In this document: one piece after another, positions 49,560-61,930 of the stretch
How the letters are laid out: every line of letters begins with the position of its first letter
How positions within the stretch are numbered: position 1 is the stretch's first letter
Source of the DNA: Homalodisca vitripennis
Taxonomy: Eukaryota; Arthropoda; Insecta; Hemiptera; Cicadellidae
Length of the DNA: 64,000 nt
Reading direction: 5' to 3'
Assembly: GCF_021130785.1 (NCBI RefSeq)
Contig: NC_060212.1
Span: 147,585,501 to 147,649,500, forward strand
Translations under genes and position numbers: made by a program
The notes under the pieces: generated by a model
Database searches by the model: none
What the model saw: only the letters and a program-made list of their open reading frames with translations
What the model was told of the DNA's origin: nothing

Positions 49560-49780
49560 GGGAAAACAGACGACATGTGATCAGACACCGTCTGAGATAT
49601 TATAATGCATGATTAATTTTCAAGCATGCGAGCTAAGCGACGCCATTTTGAACTTGCGCGATGCGAATAGCGTTGAGAAGGTATTTAAAGTCGATTCGAC
49701 CAATCAGAGACGATCACGTGATCCTGCCCAAACGTCTGTTTTATGCGGTCAGTTGCAGTGAAGCCAGTTGGGAATTATAT
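49560..49780. promoter_or_regulatory. GC-richer, CpG-containing promoter-like patch
   Basis: Against AT-rich surroundings this stretch has several CpG dinucleotides and known promoter words. It holds cgccattttg near 49641 (an YY1/Pho-type core in reverse), ccaatcag near 49701 (CCAAT box) and the palindrome gatcacgtgatc near 49711 (E-box centre CACGTG). It also has gtcagttgcagtg near 49748, containing the arthropod initiator TCAGT. This combination suggests a housekeeping-type promoter, but no coding exon was recognised on either side. Confidence 0.35.
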
Positions 49781-50829
49781 GTAAAAATACAAACGTAAAA
49801 TAAATTTATCTAACATTGCAATTTTATTTGTATTTTAAAAAGAAGTTTTAGATTAATTTTTAAAGTGTCATTTAAAATCATTTAAAATTTAAATTGAATA
49901 ATGAATAAAATTTACGCCTTCAATATAGGTTCGAAGGAATATGGGATAAATGTTTCCTTCTTTAAGCTTGTGGCGTATCATAAAACCTCTACCCAGTAGG
50001 TCCCAAGACTGTTTAGTTTCACTTTTGAAGGCGTATTTAAGAAATGTATTAAAATTAAAAAGTAGAGCTCTGAATTCAATGCCTTGAAAGAAAGTACTTA
50101 ATATATTTATTATTAAACAATACGTTAACCACGGATCAAAAGTACTATGACTTTTTTTAACTTAATTATGCATGTATTAGGTACATATTATTTAGTGTTC
50201 ATGTTTAGGTATCATAGTTTAATTCAGACTGTTTGTCATGTTTAGCATGTATAGAAGAACTTATGGTTTGAACGAATCATATTCCTAGTGCCAAAAACTG
50301 AGTCTGCATTGCTGTTTTGACCAAAAATACAAATACATAGGTTTTTAATAACCTACTTCAGTCAAAAGGCGTTTACATCTTGCCCTCGTTATAAATCTGG
50401 TTTAAGATATTGCCAGTGCCATAGTATAGTTTTCCTTGTTTTCCCGACGAAGGAGAACACTTCTGAGAAACTTACTTGGATTAAAAGGTTTATTCTTCCG
50501 ATCGTACCAAATTCACTTATAGTCTAACCTTAATTTTCAAACTATGTTTATATTTTAAACTGATGTACAAAATAGTATAATCTCCATACTATACTAATTT
50601 ATTGAATTTAACAGTTAATTTACAATTATTTATATATGTTAAAAATAACAAAGTACCAAGTAGTATCGATTTCTGAAGGATATCATGCTTTATAAAATTG
50701 TAGTAAATATTATTAAACTAATACTTCCAATATAGTTTATTTTTTGAAACGAGGCCTTTCTAAACCAAAGGGTTCATCATTAGGCAACTCCAAAAATAAA
50801 TATGTACGTCATTTTTATTACAAATACTA
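49781..50829. other. No recognisable feature
   Basis: AT-rich DNA downstream of the promoter-like patch. Confidence 0.5.
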
Positions 50830-51398
50830 TTAAAATAACGTATGGTCTGATAAATACTCTTTGAATCGTGTTTTTATTGTTTTTCACATGAATGTTGTCA
50901 CAGTCATCGCATCCAATTTCAAAATTCCTGAAATTTTGTCTTTAGCGTTTCTTAAAATTTGGGATACTTTGTTGCTTGTTCTGTGTGTGACAGTTATATT
51001 TCCATGTTTTTTAAAAGTTTTGCATATTTGGTTCGAGAAAGTGCTGTGTTTGGTACAAATAAATTCTTGTTTTGTGTCTTCAAGTAACCTTAATGTTGTC
51101 TTATCTTTTCTAGTTCTTCTTTTCAATGATTTTTTAGTAACTTGTCAATAAGTAGTCTACTGTAACCATTGATCGTAGCAAAAGTTTTTGTGAAATTTAG
51201 TTCTTTATTAGTTTTCTCTTGAAAGTAGCGTATCAATATTGTCTGTAAATCATTGGATTAAATGTTTCTCTTTTTTGTGCAGGTGGATGGTTAGATTCAT
51301 TGATGATAAATATATCTGTACGAGTTGGTTTCTTGTAGATATATAATTCAAATTTTGTTTAAATTTTAATCACCTATACGTCTAAAAATGGCATAATA
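50830..51398 (-). pseudogene. Penelope-like element fragment: RT end, linker and start of GIY-YIG
   Basis: Read on the reverse strand in two or more frames. IMPFLDV near 51395 and YKKPTRTDIFIINESNHPP near 51340 correspond to the late RT blocks. QKRETFNPMIYRQY, an INGYSRLLIDKL stretch near 51195 and an FKKHGNITVTHRTSNKV stretch near 51010 follow, matching the thumb and linker. Then GCDDCDNIHV near 50905 matches the metal-binding start of the GIY-YIG endonuclease. The clean part is the 80-codon frame 50884-51126. Catalytic RT residues upstream are missing. Penelope-like elements prime reverse transcription at nicked DNA with this endonuclease; this is a dead fragment. Confidence 0.75.
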
Positions 51399-54300
51399 CT
51401 TATAATATACAATTATACACCTTTTAACACTCTTTGATATATTTTATTTTGTACAATGTCGTATTTTTAACTTTAATTCTTTGTACTAGTAGGCTAGTTT
51501 AGCTTGGTTTGCTTGATCCATATTGAAGATACAACCTCGAAATGTGTTTGATAATATACAATAATACACCAAAAATATAAAACAATATACAATAATACCG
51601 ATGATGAAACCTGTGGTTTCGAAAGTCCTCACCCAAACACTAAAATATTTTGGAAGTATTGTTTTCATAACATTTACTACTATTAAAAAAGATCCTATTG
51701 CTCCAAGATTCTTGAAAAGTGCTTTATATTCAACTAATTAGTAAACGACCCTGGATACCTTTTTCTTGTTTTAAATCTTTGGGATAAGATTCAAGCCATC
51801 CATGTGGCACTCCTCTTAGTCCACAATCAAAAGGAGAGGGGTTTAATCAGCATAGGAACAGTGTAAATGAACTATCACATAAAAACTAACATAATAATCA
51901 TCTTTTATTTGCTCAATTGTTAAACTGTTACCCTATTGTGTACATACTTAAGATTGGACATGACTAGTCGAGCTAAACTTGCAATAAGTACCGTATTTAT
52001 CATTCATTTTATTACTTTCAGTTTTATTTCATTGTTCATAAAATTTCGACAGAAATTTATTTTTTAATTTTTTTATATTGTATTTTAAATGTTTACTTTA
52101 CTGAAATTCAATTTTCAAATTGTACCAAAAGTGTTACAATCCTCATAGAACTGGTAGATACTGTTAACATAAAGAGTGTACTAAAGCTGAAGCAAGGTTG
52201 AAGTTTTTTATTAGTTTAAAAATATTATAGTTTAAATTAAATCCATACATACAGAGAAAAGATAAAAAGATATGGAGCATTTTGTTTTGATTTCCTCTTG
52301 GTCCATAGAACAATATCCTAAAGTTGTTAAAGTGACAATTTTGTAACAGTCTGTATGTACAGTGTTTGGTTAACCTGTCATAGAGTCGTAATTCTGTAGT
52401 TATCTTAAGCCATTGAGACTTCCTATCACGTGACCATCATCGTTACTTTAATAGCGTCGTAAACGCCTCTGAGACTTCACTCTTTATGTCCAGCATACAG
52501 TTTTATATTAGGGTATAAAAGAACATTTGCCATGATGCAGTGAAGATACTTAGTACATTAACAATTTCCACTTCTACAAGAATAATTAATTGTAACATAT
52601 TATTTAAACACATGCCAGGACTTTAATTTACATGCACAAAACTCATTTAATAACCTCTGGATATCCGATAATATACTGCTAATATTTTGATTGTAAACAT
52701 TTTTTATTTGCTTAAAACAATTATGAAAAAACGTTGCTATATAAGTCGTATGTTACGTTTTAACGATTTATCTTGATTTGAACGTTTTATTATTTGTTTA
52801 TTAGTAGGCTTTACTGAAATATTATACAATTCAAATAAAAATGTACGATGGTTCATTCCATGATGGGGCTTGAACAATTTCTTGCCCCTTGAGTGATAGC
52901 CTTCTCTAACGATCAATCAGCAAGAAAAACATCTTTGTAAATAAAAAACTCTTAAGTTTGTAAAATTTTCAAGTGGGTAATTATCACTTTCTCTAATGTG
53001 ATTTAGGTCCAAAAATATTTTCTTCTTTCTTTTATATATATGGGATTTTGAAATGCATTAGAATACAAGACCGACAATTTGGAGAACTTTAAATATTTCT
53101 GCCACTATAAAAAGCCCAGAGTACTCTATTATTGTTGTGTAAAGTGGGATGGATAGCAGAGCAAACTTCTAAATGTTATAAATATTAGTTAAATAAATTA
53201 ACCACACCTATTACCAGAGAGAAGGTAGTTCTGTAGTTGCAAACTTTAATGTACAAGAGGAAATGTTTCTGTCGCATTGTCGACACTAGACACCCATTGT
53301 GACTTCTCACAACAGTCACCCCCTTTTCAACCTGTAAATGTGCTCCTTTATAAACATCACATGCAAGTACTAGTACAAATTATGAAAGTTTTCCATACAA
53401 GTACACAGGAAACTGTATCTTTTATTGTGATGATGTGCGTTACGTTATGAGATATTTAAAATCATGATTTGAATGGGATTACCTATCTTTCCTACCGATT
53501 AAAATTTAGATAGCGTATAAATATCGTAATATAGGATAGTAACATTAGTTTTTCCAACTATGATAATCTACGTAAATCTAAATATGATATCTTTTACGAA
53601 AAAAACGTGCACCTTCAACTTATATGTAGGCCTGCAAAAACTCTATTACTTATATCTATCATATACAGCTCATATATCTAATATAACATTTTTTCAATAG
53701 CTTCAATATGTTTTACACATATTATATAGAGTGTAATTATAACAGTATTTTTAACAAAATGCAATACATTTTTATCTCATTACTTGATTAGTTTCCATTG
53801 CTCTAAATTAGGATACAGAAATATGTAATAAGACGGAAAATGTTTAAGTCAATTTATTTGTTACATAACAGTAGCGTTCTTATATTTAAATGAAATATTA
53901 TTAATTGTATAAAATATTCTATGAAGGCAAGTTAACAAGAATATAATAATAGTAATTATTATATCACTTTTATGTAACTCCTATTTTAATTTTTGTTGTA
54001 AATATTTAGTTTTTCTTGCAATTAATTGCAATTTGTTAAACATTACTACTTCTTTTTACTTATGAAATAAACCTTTATTTATTATATTGCAAGGGAACTC
54101 TTCAACGAAAGATGTACTATGCATTCTGTTGCATTTATGACTACGTTATTTATGTATTAAGAATATTACGATTGGTGTATATCATAACCAACACAGTCTT
54201 TTGTTATGAATACATAATTAACTTACTTGTAAATATTAATTTATGTATGTGCTGTGATAATAACCACTATTTTAAATGTCGTGGTAAAATGAAACCCTGA

Positions 54301-54540
54301 CTTTAACTGGAACCTGGGAAATACGAAAAAATGTGTGACAATCAAAACATATTTCTAACTTTTATGGAATTTAGTTGATTTAGAATTGAGATAAAAGGTG
54401 ATTTAAAAAACTGTTTGACTTAAATTTCTTAAAACTTAATACACATTTCATTCATCATGTATTCTACATTATGTCTTACCAATAATGAGATGAAACTAAA
54501 ATTGTAATGTAGGTGGCTGGAACAAAATAAAATATACATA
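51399..54540. other. Mostly unassigned AT-rich DNA
   Basis: A stem-loop with hammerhead-like core lies at 51598-51627. A fragment like the dispersed repeat family (gagtgatagccttctctaacg) is near 52891. No gene was recognised; the 62-codon frame at 54112-54300 has no domain resemblance. Confidence 0.5.
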
Positions 54541-54592
54541 TATCAATTTCCCCAGGGGCGAGGGGAATGGAAATCTCCGTAATGACTGCTAA

Positions 54593-54664
<72 letters not shown>

Positions 54665-55104
54665 AGGGCAGTTTCAAAAGAAAAACTAAAATTTTTTCGT
54701 ACAATATTTCGTTGTAATTAACAACTTTTTCAAGTACACTTTTAAAATATACACAGAATAAATAAACAAACAAAAGAAGAAACACCTGATAATAAACATT
54801 ATAAATGTACATACAATTTTGACATGTAAACAAGTTTTGATTAGTTGTTAATTTAACAATAATAACATAATATAATATAATTTTGAATATAGATAAATTT
54901 GTATCACAATCTAATTATTCAAGTGGAAAACGATAATTTAGCGAATGTTAAGTCCATATGGTTGTTTCGATTTTAATATAAGTTGGTGTGCCAATTCATT
55001 ATTCCTTAATTTTAAATCATTTCGAGAGCTGTTTTCACATATATATCATTAGCAGTCATTAAGGAGATTTCCACTCCTCTTGCCCCTTGGGAAATTTATC
55101 AATT
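54541..55104. mobile_element. MITE-like element with about 55-bp terminal inverted repeats
   Basis: The left end carries aggggaatggaaatctccgt and taatgactgctaatgatata. The right end, 55042-55096, is its reverse complement with few changes. TATCAATT occurs directly at 54541-54548 and 55097-55104, a plausible 8-bp target duplication, although the exact boundary is ambiguous because the adjoining aattt may belong to the repeats. A (TA)n tract (about 54594-54657) lies just inside the left arm. The inside is non-coding. Confidence 0.75.
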
Positions 55105-56479
55105 ACCTCAACCCAGTATCGATATTGCTTTCCGGGTAAAGATATCGATCTTATATTGAAACAAAGCTAATATACATAATTACGTGCGTCGACGTAATTA
55201 TTAACATACAATTATGTGAATCCAAATATTAGATAGTTTTGAAATATAATAGATTGATGGAGATTATATGTGATCCGATGACCTAGCTTCGGATTTAACA
55301 CCCAAACCCGCCAAAGACTTCGGATTTTGATCTGTGTTATATTTTTCCCATGTTCAAATCATGTCGCGTCCGTAGCATTTTTATAATTTCCTCCTCTAAC
55401 TTTCCTTACTCAAGGCTGTGGCCCATGAGGACGGACATTAGATAAAGCACAGAAGAAGATAGCCCTATCCTTAAAAAGGAGGATAAAAATAAGCTAGCAG
55501 TTTTATGTTTTAGTAAGTTTTAACCTCTTTTATCCTCTTTAGAGTAGCATTAAATTAATTAAACTATTGTAATAAGGCAACGGAAATTATTTTAAGCGCC
55601 GCCAAAGTAGTTTTTTATGTTTTTTCTTAAAATTAACCCCCGGACTTCATGAAATAATATTTAATCAACTTCTAATGAAACCACAATATTTGTATATATT
55701 TTCCAATTACATGAAAATATTGAATATGATTTATTTCACCGACCCTTTTGCAACATCAATACAACGCATTTAGCTAAAATCCATGGATGTTTTTCTGCAT
55801 TGCTTCTTTATGCATAATGTGGTTTTTGTATTTAGAGTGTAAAGTACAGGGCCTAATAATGTTATAAAATACATATTGGTGATGGAAATATAACAGATGT
55901 GTCCCGCCTACAATTAGTATCTTCCTCCCTGTGTGGTCGAGGAAGGTAGGGAGATGTTATATAAATTACAGACGCTTGATATTGCACGTCGGTGCAGGAT
56001 ATTATTACAACATAACTTTGCCACACAAATTGGCTGGTGTCAGAAAACCCCGCCAACGTCAGTATTATAGGTTATCTTGTATCTTCTTGTGTGCTCTATA
56101 ATATGAAACAAAGCTTCTAACACTGATCATCCATCGCTGCTAAAATAATGTAGACATATATGTTATGAAAATAATTATTAAAACTACACGTAGATTAAAA
56201 ATATATCACTCTAGTCACGGAAAATATTCACACTTGTACATCTCCATTAAGCTTTTCACGTTAGTGGTAGGCTCCTCGAGTGTTAGGCTTCGCTAAAGCT
56301 GAGCAAATTATTCTATAATTATTTTTATAACAAATTGGATATAAACAGTTAGGAACTGATCTCTCTTTACACAATGTTTACTCATGGAGAAATACACCTA
56401 TGCATTTAAAAAATATAAAACTATGCGTATAGTAACTTATAGTTACAGCTCAATAAGCTTGAAATATGCAATGAAACCA
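55105..56479. other. No recognisable feature
   Basis: Unassigned DNA; a GC-richer patch at 55900-56050 gives a 64-codon reverse frame without recognisable domain. Confidence 0.5.
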
Positions 56480-58470
56480 ACCACAATGGTTACTTGTTGA
56501 AATAAATTGAAATTGTCATACAGTGAATTTCACAGACATCAAACTTAGTGTTGTTAATCGAAGCTTCATGCAAAATTTCAGCTCTATATGTCAGTTTGGT
56601 TTTGAGATATCGTGCGGACAGACAGACAGAGAGCAGTAGGATGTACAGAAATAACATTTTTCCATCCTCACGAATGATAGCTTCGCTAAAGCTCAGCCAA
56701 TAGTCGAAAATGTGTGTAACTATTCCTATTCCTATATAACACACTATTATCGTTTAAATGATAAAAAAATCAAATTCATTTCAATAACAAAAAACATAAT
56801 AAATTTTTTTTATCCATTTACAAAAAACTCTGTGGCCTGCGTGGTAATATCGAAAGAGTTGATTCGTAACTAAGTTTCCTGTTACAAAGTCCCAATATTG
56901 CAGTCAATAATTAAGTCACATCATAGTTTAGAATGACTTATAAAATTGCTCTGCTTTATTTAATTTATATTTGCATATCCTTTTTACAGACTTGCAGGTT
57001 TTATTAATGTTGTATAAAGTACAATAAGATAAAACCCAGAGCCTAATATCTATAAATAATTGACCTAGTTATACATTCCAAAGTAGAAGTACGCCACGTC
57101 ACGTGTCGTAACAGTCAATATTTCAAATATGTATCTTAGGTAATTCTTGAGATGACGTGCAGTCAGATAGACTGAGAGATGATTATAAATTGAAACGTAA
57201 ATGACACTTCATACAACTCATTATCATAGAAATAAAGTTTCATGCACAAGTCTACATAAGAATTCTTTCTCGATATATCGTAAGTTGACGGTGCATGATG
57301 CCATTCCGAATTAAGATTTCTGTTCATTAAATTAGATTTCATATAAGTATTTAAATAATAAAGGTCACACACCTATTCAAAATAAAATTATATTATATTT
57401 GCTGGGATAGTTAGGCTACACGTGTTAGGCTACTATGTCACATGTTACAATTTCTAATGATTTTGTTGGGTTTTCTTACAAACGTATTTATTTTGCTATT
57501 TTATTGTTGGAGTCATGGTTACCGATAAGACCAATGTAAAAATATTTGCTGACGCTCAGCTATATCCCATGGAGTAACATGTACCTTCATCGTCGGTGTT
57601 TCTTGTATAGAAGTGAAGGTTCATGAACATATTCAAGTCTACATTTAATTTGTCAAACATAAAAATATTTGATACATGTTTTTCAAGATATCGTTCGCTG
57701 AGTCAGACCGACTGAAATCTAATTTTTGCATCCCGAGTAGTAAACTTCGCCAAAGCTCAGCCAATAACGTCAATCTAAAAATAGAAAGGAGTTAACGTTT
57801 AATTCAAAATTCTCCAAAATGATTATCAGATACACGATTCTTTAAATGCTACATACAACATATTTAAACACGTATACATGTGGCAATGGTGTTTTGCTTA
57901 AACAAGGTAGGAGTACGCCACACCTCCTGTCATGAAACACTCTTCGGATTCAATGCAAAATTTAAAATTTCTTTCATTATTGACAGAAATTTATAATGAA
58001 AAGATATTTTACATCTCTTGGCAAAGAAAAGAGAATTTGAGTCTATTTAATGAGTGATAGGCTACAAAGACTCTCCAAATTCCAAAGATGTATATGGAAC
58101 ATCGTAGAAATCAGTTTATTCTATGTTGAAAAATCAACTATAAAAACGTTGCAATAGTTACGCTAAATGGTTTTATACATGTTAAAATCTCTTATCAGTA
58201 TACTGAGGTTGTTTAAAAATTTATTTATTCTGAAGTTTTCTCGTTACCATCATAGACAATTTTCGCTAACGGTCATAAAAATACCATAGGGTGACAAGCA
58301 CCACAATCTAACTCAGTATTCCTCATATTGAAATTAATTTTCATGCACAAATTCAAGTTTACAGTTCAGTTAGTTTTAAATTTATCGTGAGGACACACAG
58401 AGAGATAGTCAGACAGAAATTAACGTTTTCGAGCCCCACTAATGATAGTCTTAGCTCAAGCTCAACTAAT
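56480..58470 (+). repeat. Cluster of at least four diverged dispersed-repeat copies
   Basis: The core reads roughly ttcatgcaaaatttcaagtct, then a gagatatcgtgcggacagac word, then gatagcttcgctaaagctca. Copies centre on 56570-56710, 57175-57300, 57610-57775 and 58340-58470. A second landmark, gtacgccac, is at about 57089 and 57913, roughly 820 bases apart, hinting at a longer tandem unit. Relatives lie at 5330-6130, 36170-36310, 61447-61770 and 63530-63765. No coding content; possibly a SINE or other non-autonomous repeat. Confidence 0.7.
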
Positions 58471-58832
58471 AAACTGAAAAATTTGTTACTTAACTCCTCT
58501 TTACAATATTTGGTATATACAGGGCATGTCAGAATATTTGTAATGTGTAGGACCAAGGAATGAAATTTTGCATAAAAATAATAATTAATAATTTTGACAT
58601 AAATTTGAAGTTATGAGTTATTATGGGTAAAGAAGGAACAATTATACCAAAATCTCTTTCCATCTTCATATAGGAAGAAAAATATTAGTTAACCGGAAAA
58701 GAAATGGCTAGGAATGATGCAGAAATTACTGTTAAGATAAACCTACATTGTTTATATGACCTCATATGAAAGACTTATTTTAACACGTTATCGAAAATGA
58801 AAACTTGTATGTAAAGAATGTAAAAAATAATC

Positions 58833-58833
<1 letters not shown>

Positions 58834-58877
<44 letters not shown>
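58834..58877. repeat. (TA)n microsatellite
   Basis: Pure TA tract bordering the left end of a foldback element. Confidence 0.97.
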
Positions 58878-58879
<2 letters not shown>

Positions 58880-58887
58880 TATATATA

Positions 58888-59355
58888 CCGGGTGAGTTTT
58901 TTAAAGTGATCCAATAGCTAACTTTTTAATTACACGACTTAGCACCACACTTTAAATTTGGAACTTGCTCAATTTTAAGTTTCACTCAGGGATACACTTT
59001 CAAATTTTTTGAAGATGGCCGCCATTTTCCAATATGGCGATCAACTTTAAAATCTTTTATAGAACACTCTGTATTTTATGTTGTTTTTAGATTCTACTCT
59101 ACAAAATAAGAAATTGTTGCTTTTGAGAGTTTTTCAATATCTCTAATGGTTCAGGAGCTACGTGGACTGGAAGTTTTCATCATCAGTCCGAAAAATTCCG
59201 AAAATTTACAGTCCACGTAGCTCCTGAACCATTAGAGATATAGAAAAACTTTGAAAAGCAAAAATGTCTTATTTTGTAGAGTAGAATCTAAACACAACAT
59301 AAAATACAGGGTGTTCCATAAAAGATTTTAAAGTTGGCCGCCATATTGGAAAAAA
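58888..59355. mobile_element. Foldback (palindromic) MITE, right arm truncated
   Basis: The left arm starts gggtgagttttttaaagtga, includes gatggccgccattttcc and ends with tggttcaggagctacgtgg. From about 59208 the same sequence runs back in reverse complement as far as gttggccgccatattgg, then stops. The last part of the right arm, about 200 bases, is missing. A (TA)n tract follows. Confidence 0.9.
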
Positions 59356-59389
59356 ATTATGAAAACTTCCAACTTCCTTATGATTAAAG

Positions 59390-59401
59390 TATATATATGT
59401 A

Positions 59402-59462
<61 letters not shown>
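59390..59462. repeat. (TA)n microsatellite
   Basis: TA tract with a few TG interruptions, just right of the truncated foldback element. Confidence 0.96.
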
Positions 59463-59464
<2 letters not shown>

Positions 59465-61446
59465 TGATACTTTTTTGTTTATCCAACTCGTCGAATGAGT
59501 ATTGTAAAAAAGTAACTGTCGATTAAAATATTTCCTCTTTCCTTTAAACCATATACATACATATTGTATGAGTTCATTAAAAAACGTAAAGTCTAATTAG
59601 TTTTCCTTCTGTCGGGTTGTCGTACAAAGGGATAGAGGGGGTTAATCAGCAGACAGTCGCTGGAGCAGAAAGAGTCGTACTACGTGAGCAGAAGTACAAG
59701 TACAGTGGAGTTCTGGAGAGTGTCCTACACAACTAGATTACATTCTCTTGTCTCTGAGCGTGAAGTTTAGTCTTTAGCTTGAAGAATATTAGTAATACTG
59801 ACAGTACTGAAATACCTAGTAGAAGATGGCATTTAACGTTACTTTAAAATACGAAACGATATGTTTTAATTTATTAAAATCCTAATAATCGTGTGGTTTG
59901 AAAAAGTAAAATCCCTAATCTACACAAATTCATGTAAGTGCACTTTTTTGGGAGCAAGCCATCAATATTAGTTTGGACATAAGAGAGTGATAAGGGAGTA
60001 ATCTTGGAAAATAAGATGTTTGACTTAGCAATCTAGAGCGGAAGCTAAAATATGTGAAGACCCTAACATATATATTATCATATATATTCACGTATAATGA
60101 AGCTCCCATGGTTTTATGTTCCCACATTTTAACTTTTGGAATACCTATATAGCTTGAATTATCATTATGAAAATAAAGCAAAGGACTCAAAATTGTCATT
60201 TCCGTTTCGTATCAAATACACGTAAGTATGGTACACCACACTGTATATTATTAAAATTAAGTAATTAAATTGGGACACCAATACGAACCTGAAAAGTATA
60301 AAATATAGTTTTTGTTTTATGTTTTGTATGACTAATAGTAATAAATTATAGAATTTTCATTATAAAACAATGTTGATTACTATATTGGAAAATGAATAGT
60401 TTTAAACGGGTTGAAATACTTTTATTTAAATATGCCCAGTTAAAAATTACTATATCGAATTTTACTGAGCTCAGAGAAGGTTTGGTTCGTTGTTTGTTCA
60501 AAATAAATTAAAAATTACACACAAAGTACATTCCCATCTAGATAAATTTTCCGTCTGCCTCTCTGTTTGCATTTTTTGGGACAAATATATTACGTTTTAA
60601 CTGATTATTCTACGTAATACATTTTTTAAAACTGTTTAAAATAATATCGTATTAGGTTTCAATATGGTGGCCATAATCAAGGTTTGCATTTTAATAACTA
60701 AAAAATGCGACATTTTATGCTATATTTTATGTGTAATAGTAAAATCAATATGAACATATAATAACCAATTTGTATTACTGTGCTTAATAATAACAAAATA
60801 GGGACGGATTTTACTGAGCGCCATCTCTCATTTAAAATAACAAATCGTATTTTAAGTGCCGTGTAACTGCAGATTAATGAGCAGCTAATTATCGTTACTA
60901 AAAGCTACAATGACCTGCTCATTACTGTCATGGTTGAACAATTGTTGCTACATTTTCTCAAATGCATGCAACATATATTTTCGAGTTGATCTTAACATCT
61001 AATTTTATTTGTTTGTGTATGGAACTAAATACTAGTTATTAAGGATACAATGTTTGCTATTAAAATAATATATATTTTTTTACTTGAAATGAGTTGAATT
61101 ACTACAGAACATGGATTAACTTAACTGGGCATTACTTACCTTTCCTCGTATACAGTAGTCGCTTCGCAAAAATAGTAAAAGTGCCAATTTTGAACATCTA
61201 TCTCTAATGATGTCTGAAATAAAAATAACATATACAAATCAAACACATACGTCTGCACAAAATTTATGGCCAATGCTATATTTTGTTTCTTTACCTAAAA
61301 ACCAAATTTCCGAATATAACAGGAGATTTTATAAAATGTCTTTACTTTTGTCTTAACTATTTCATAACACAAATTATAAAACAGAACTCATAAGAATCGA
61401 TCCCTATTGCTCTAAATTTGTCCTTAATTATGAAAACAAAATAATA
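59463..61446. other. Unassigned DNA with one GC-richer patch
   Basis: The patch 59610-59770 is richer in GC than its surroundings but has no open frame or recognised motif. The 89-codon reverse frame at 59930-60199 has no domain resemblance. Confidence 0.5.
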
Positions 61447-61770
61447 CAAGGCATGAGTTCACCACACCGCACGTCGCATAACAGGCTTCACCGAGGTTGG
61501 ATAAAAACTTGCAAATGTATGTATAGCTATAGCATTCTTCAGACGTTCTGCCGATATAAACATTAGAAAGACGGAAAACCACAAGAATGAGTCTATATCC
61601 GTTTTGGTAGACAAAAGAGAAACTGTATCAGCCTACTGAGTCATACCATTCAATAAAGCTCAGCCAAACTCCACACTTAGGCACAAACATCATAAAGCTC
61701 ATACTTATGTATATGGAACCAAAATTTCACGCACAAGATTCTCGAGATATTTTACCACATAATGGATCAT
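61447..61770 (+). repeat. Dispersed repeat family member
   Basis: Contains cgcacgtcgcataacagg near 61470, like 57096, then aaagctcagcc near 61655, then atttcacgcacaag and gagatat near 61724-61750, in the family's order. Confidence 0.55.
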
Positions 61771-61930
61771 CCTTTTTAGTTATTTAATTAGGTATCATAG
61801 CGGTGTTTAAATAATAACAGTTTCGGTTAAGTAGGGAGGCTACTACAACGCAAGATTACGCTGATGTGAAATATTCTCACCAACATTCAACATGACTTTA
61901 CATTAGACAACATTAGCTATGTTGTATATA

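Noticed and set aside
50861..51151. 96-codon forward frame rich in Leu, Phe and Val
   Set aside because: Antisense shadow of the Penelope-like coding strand.
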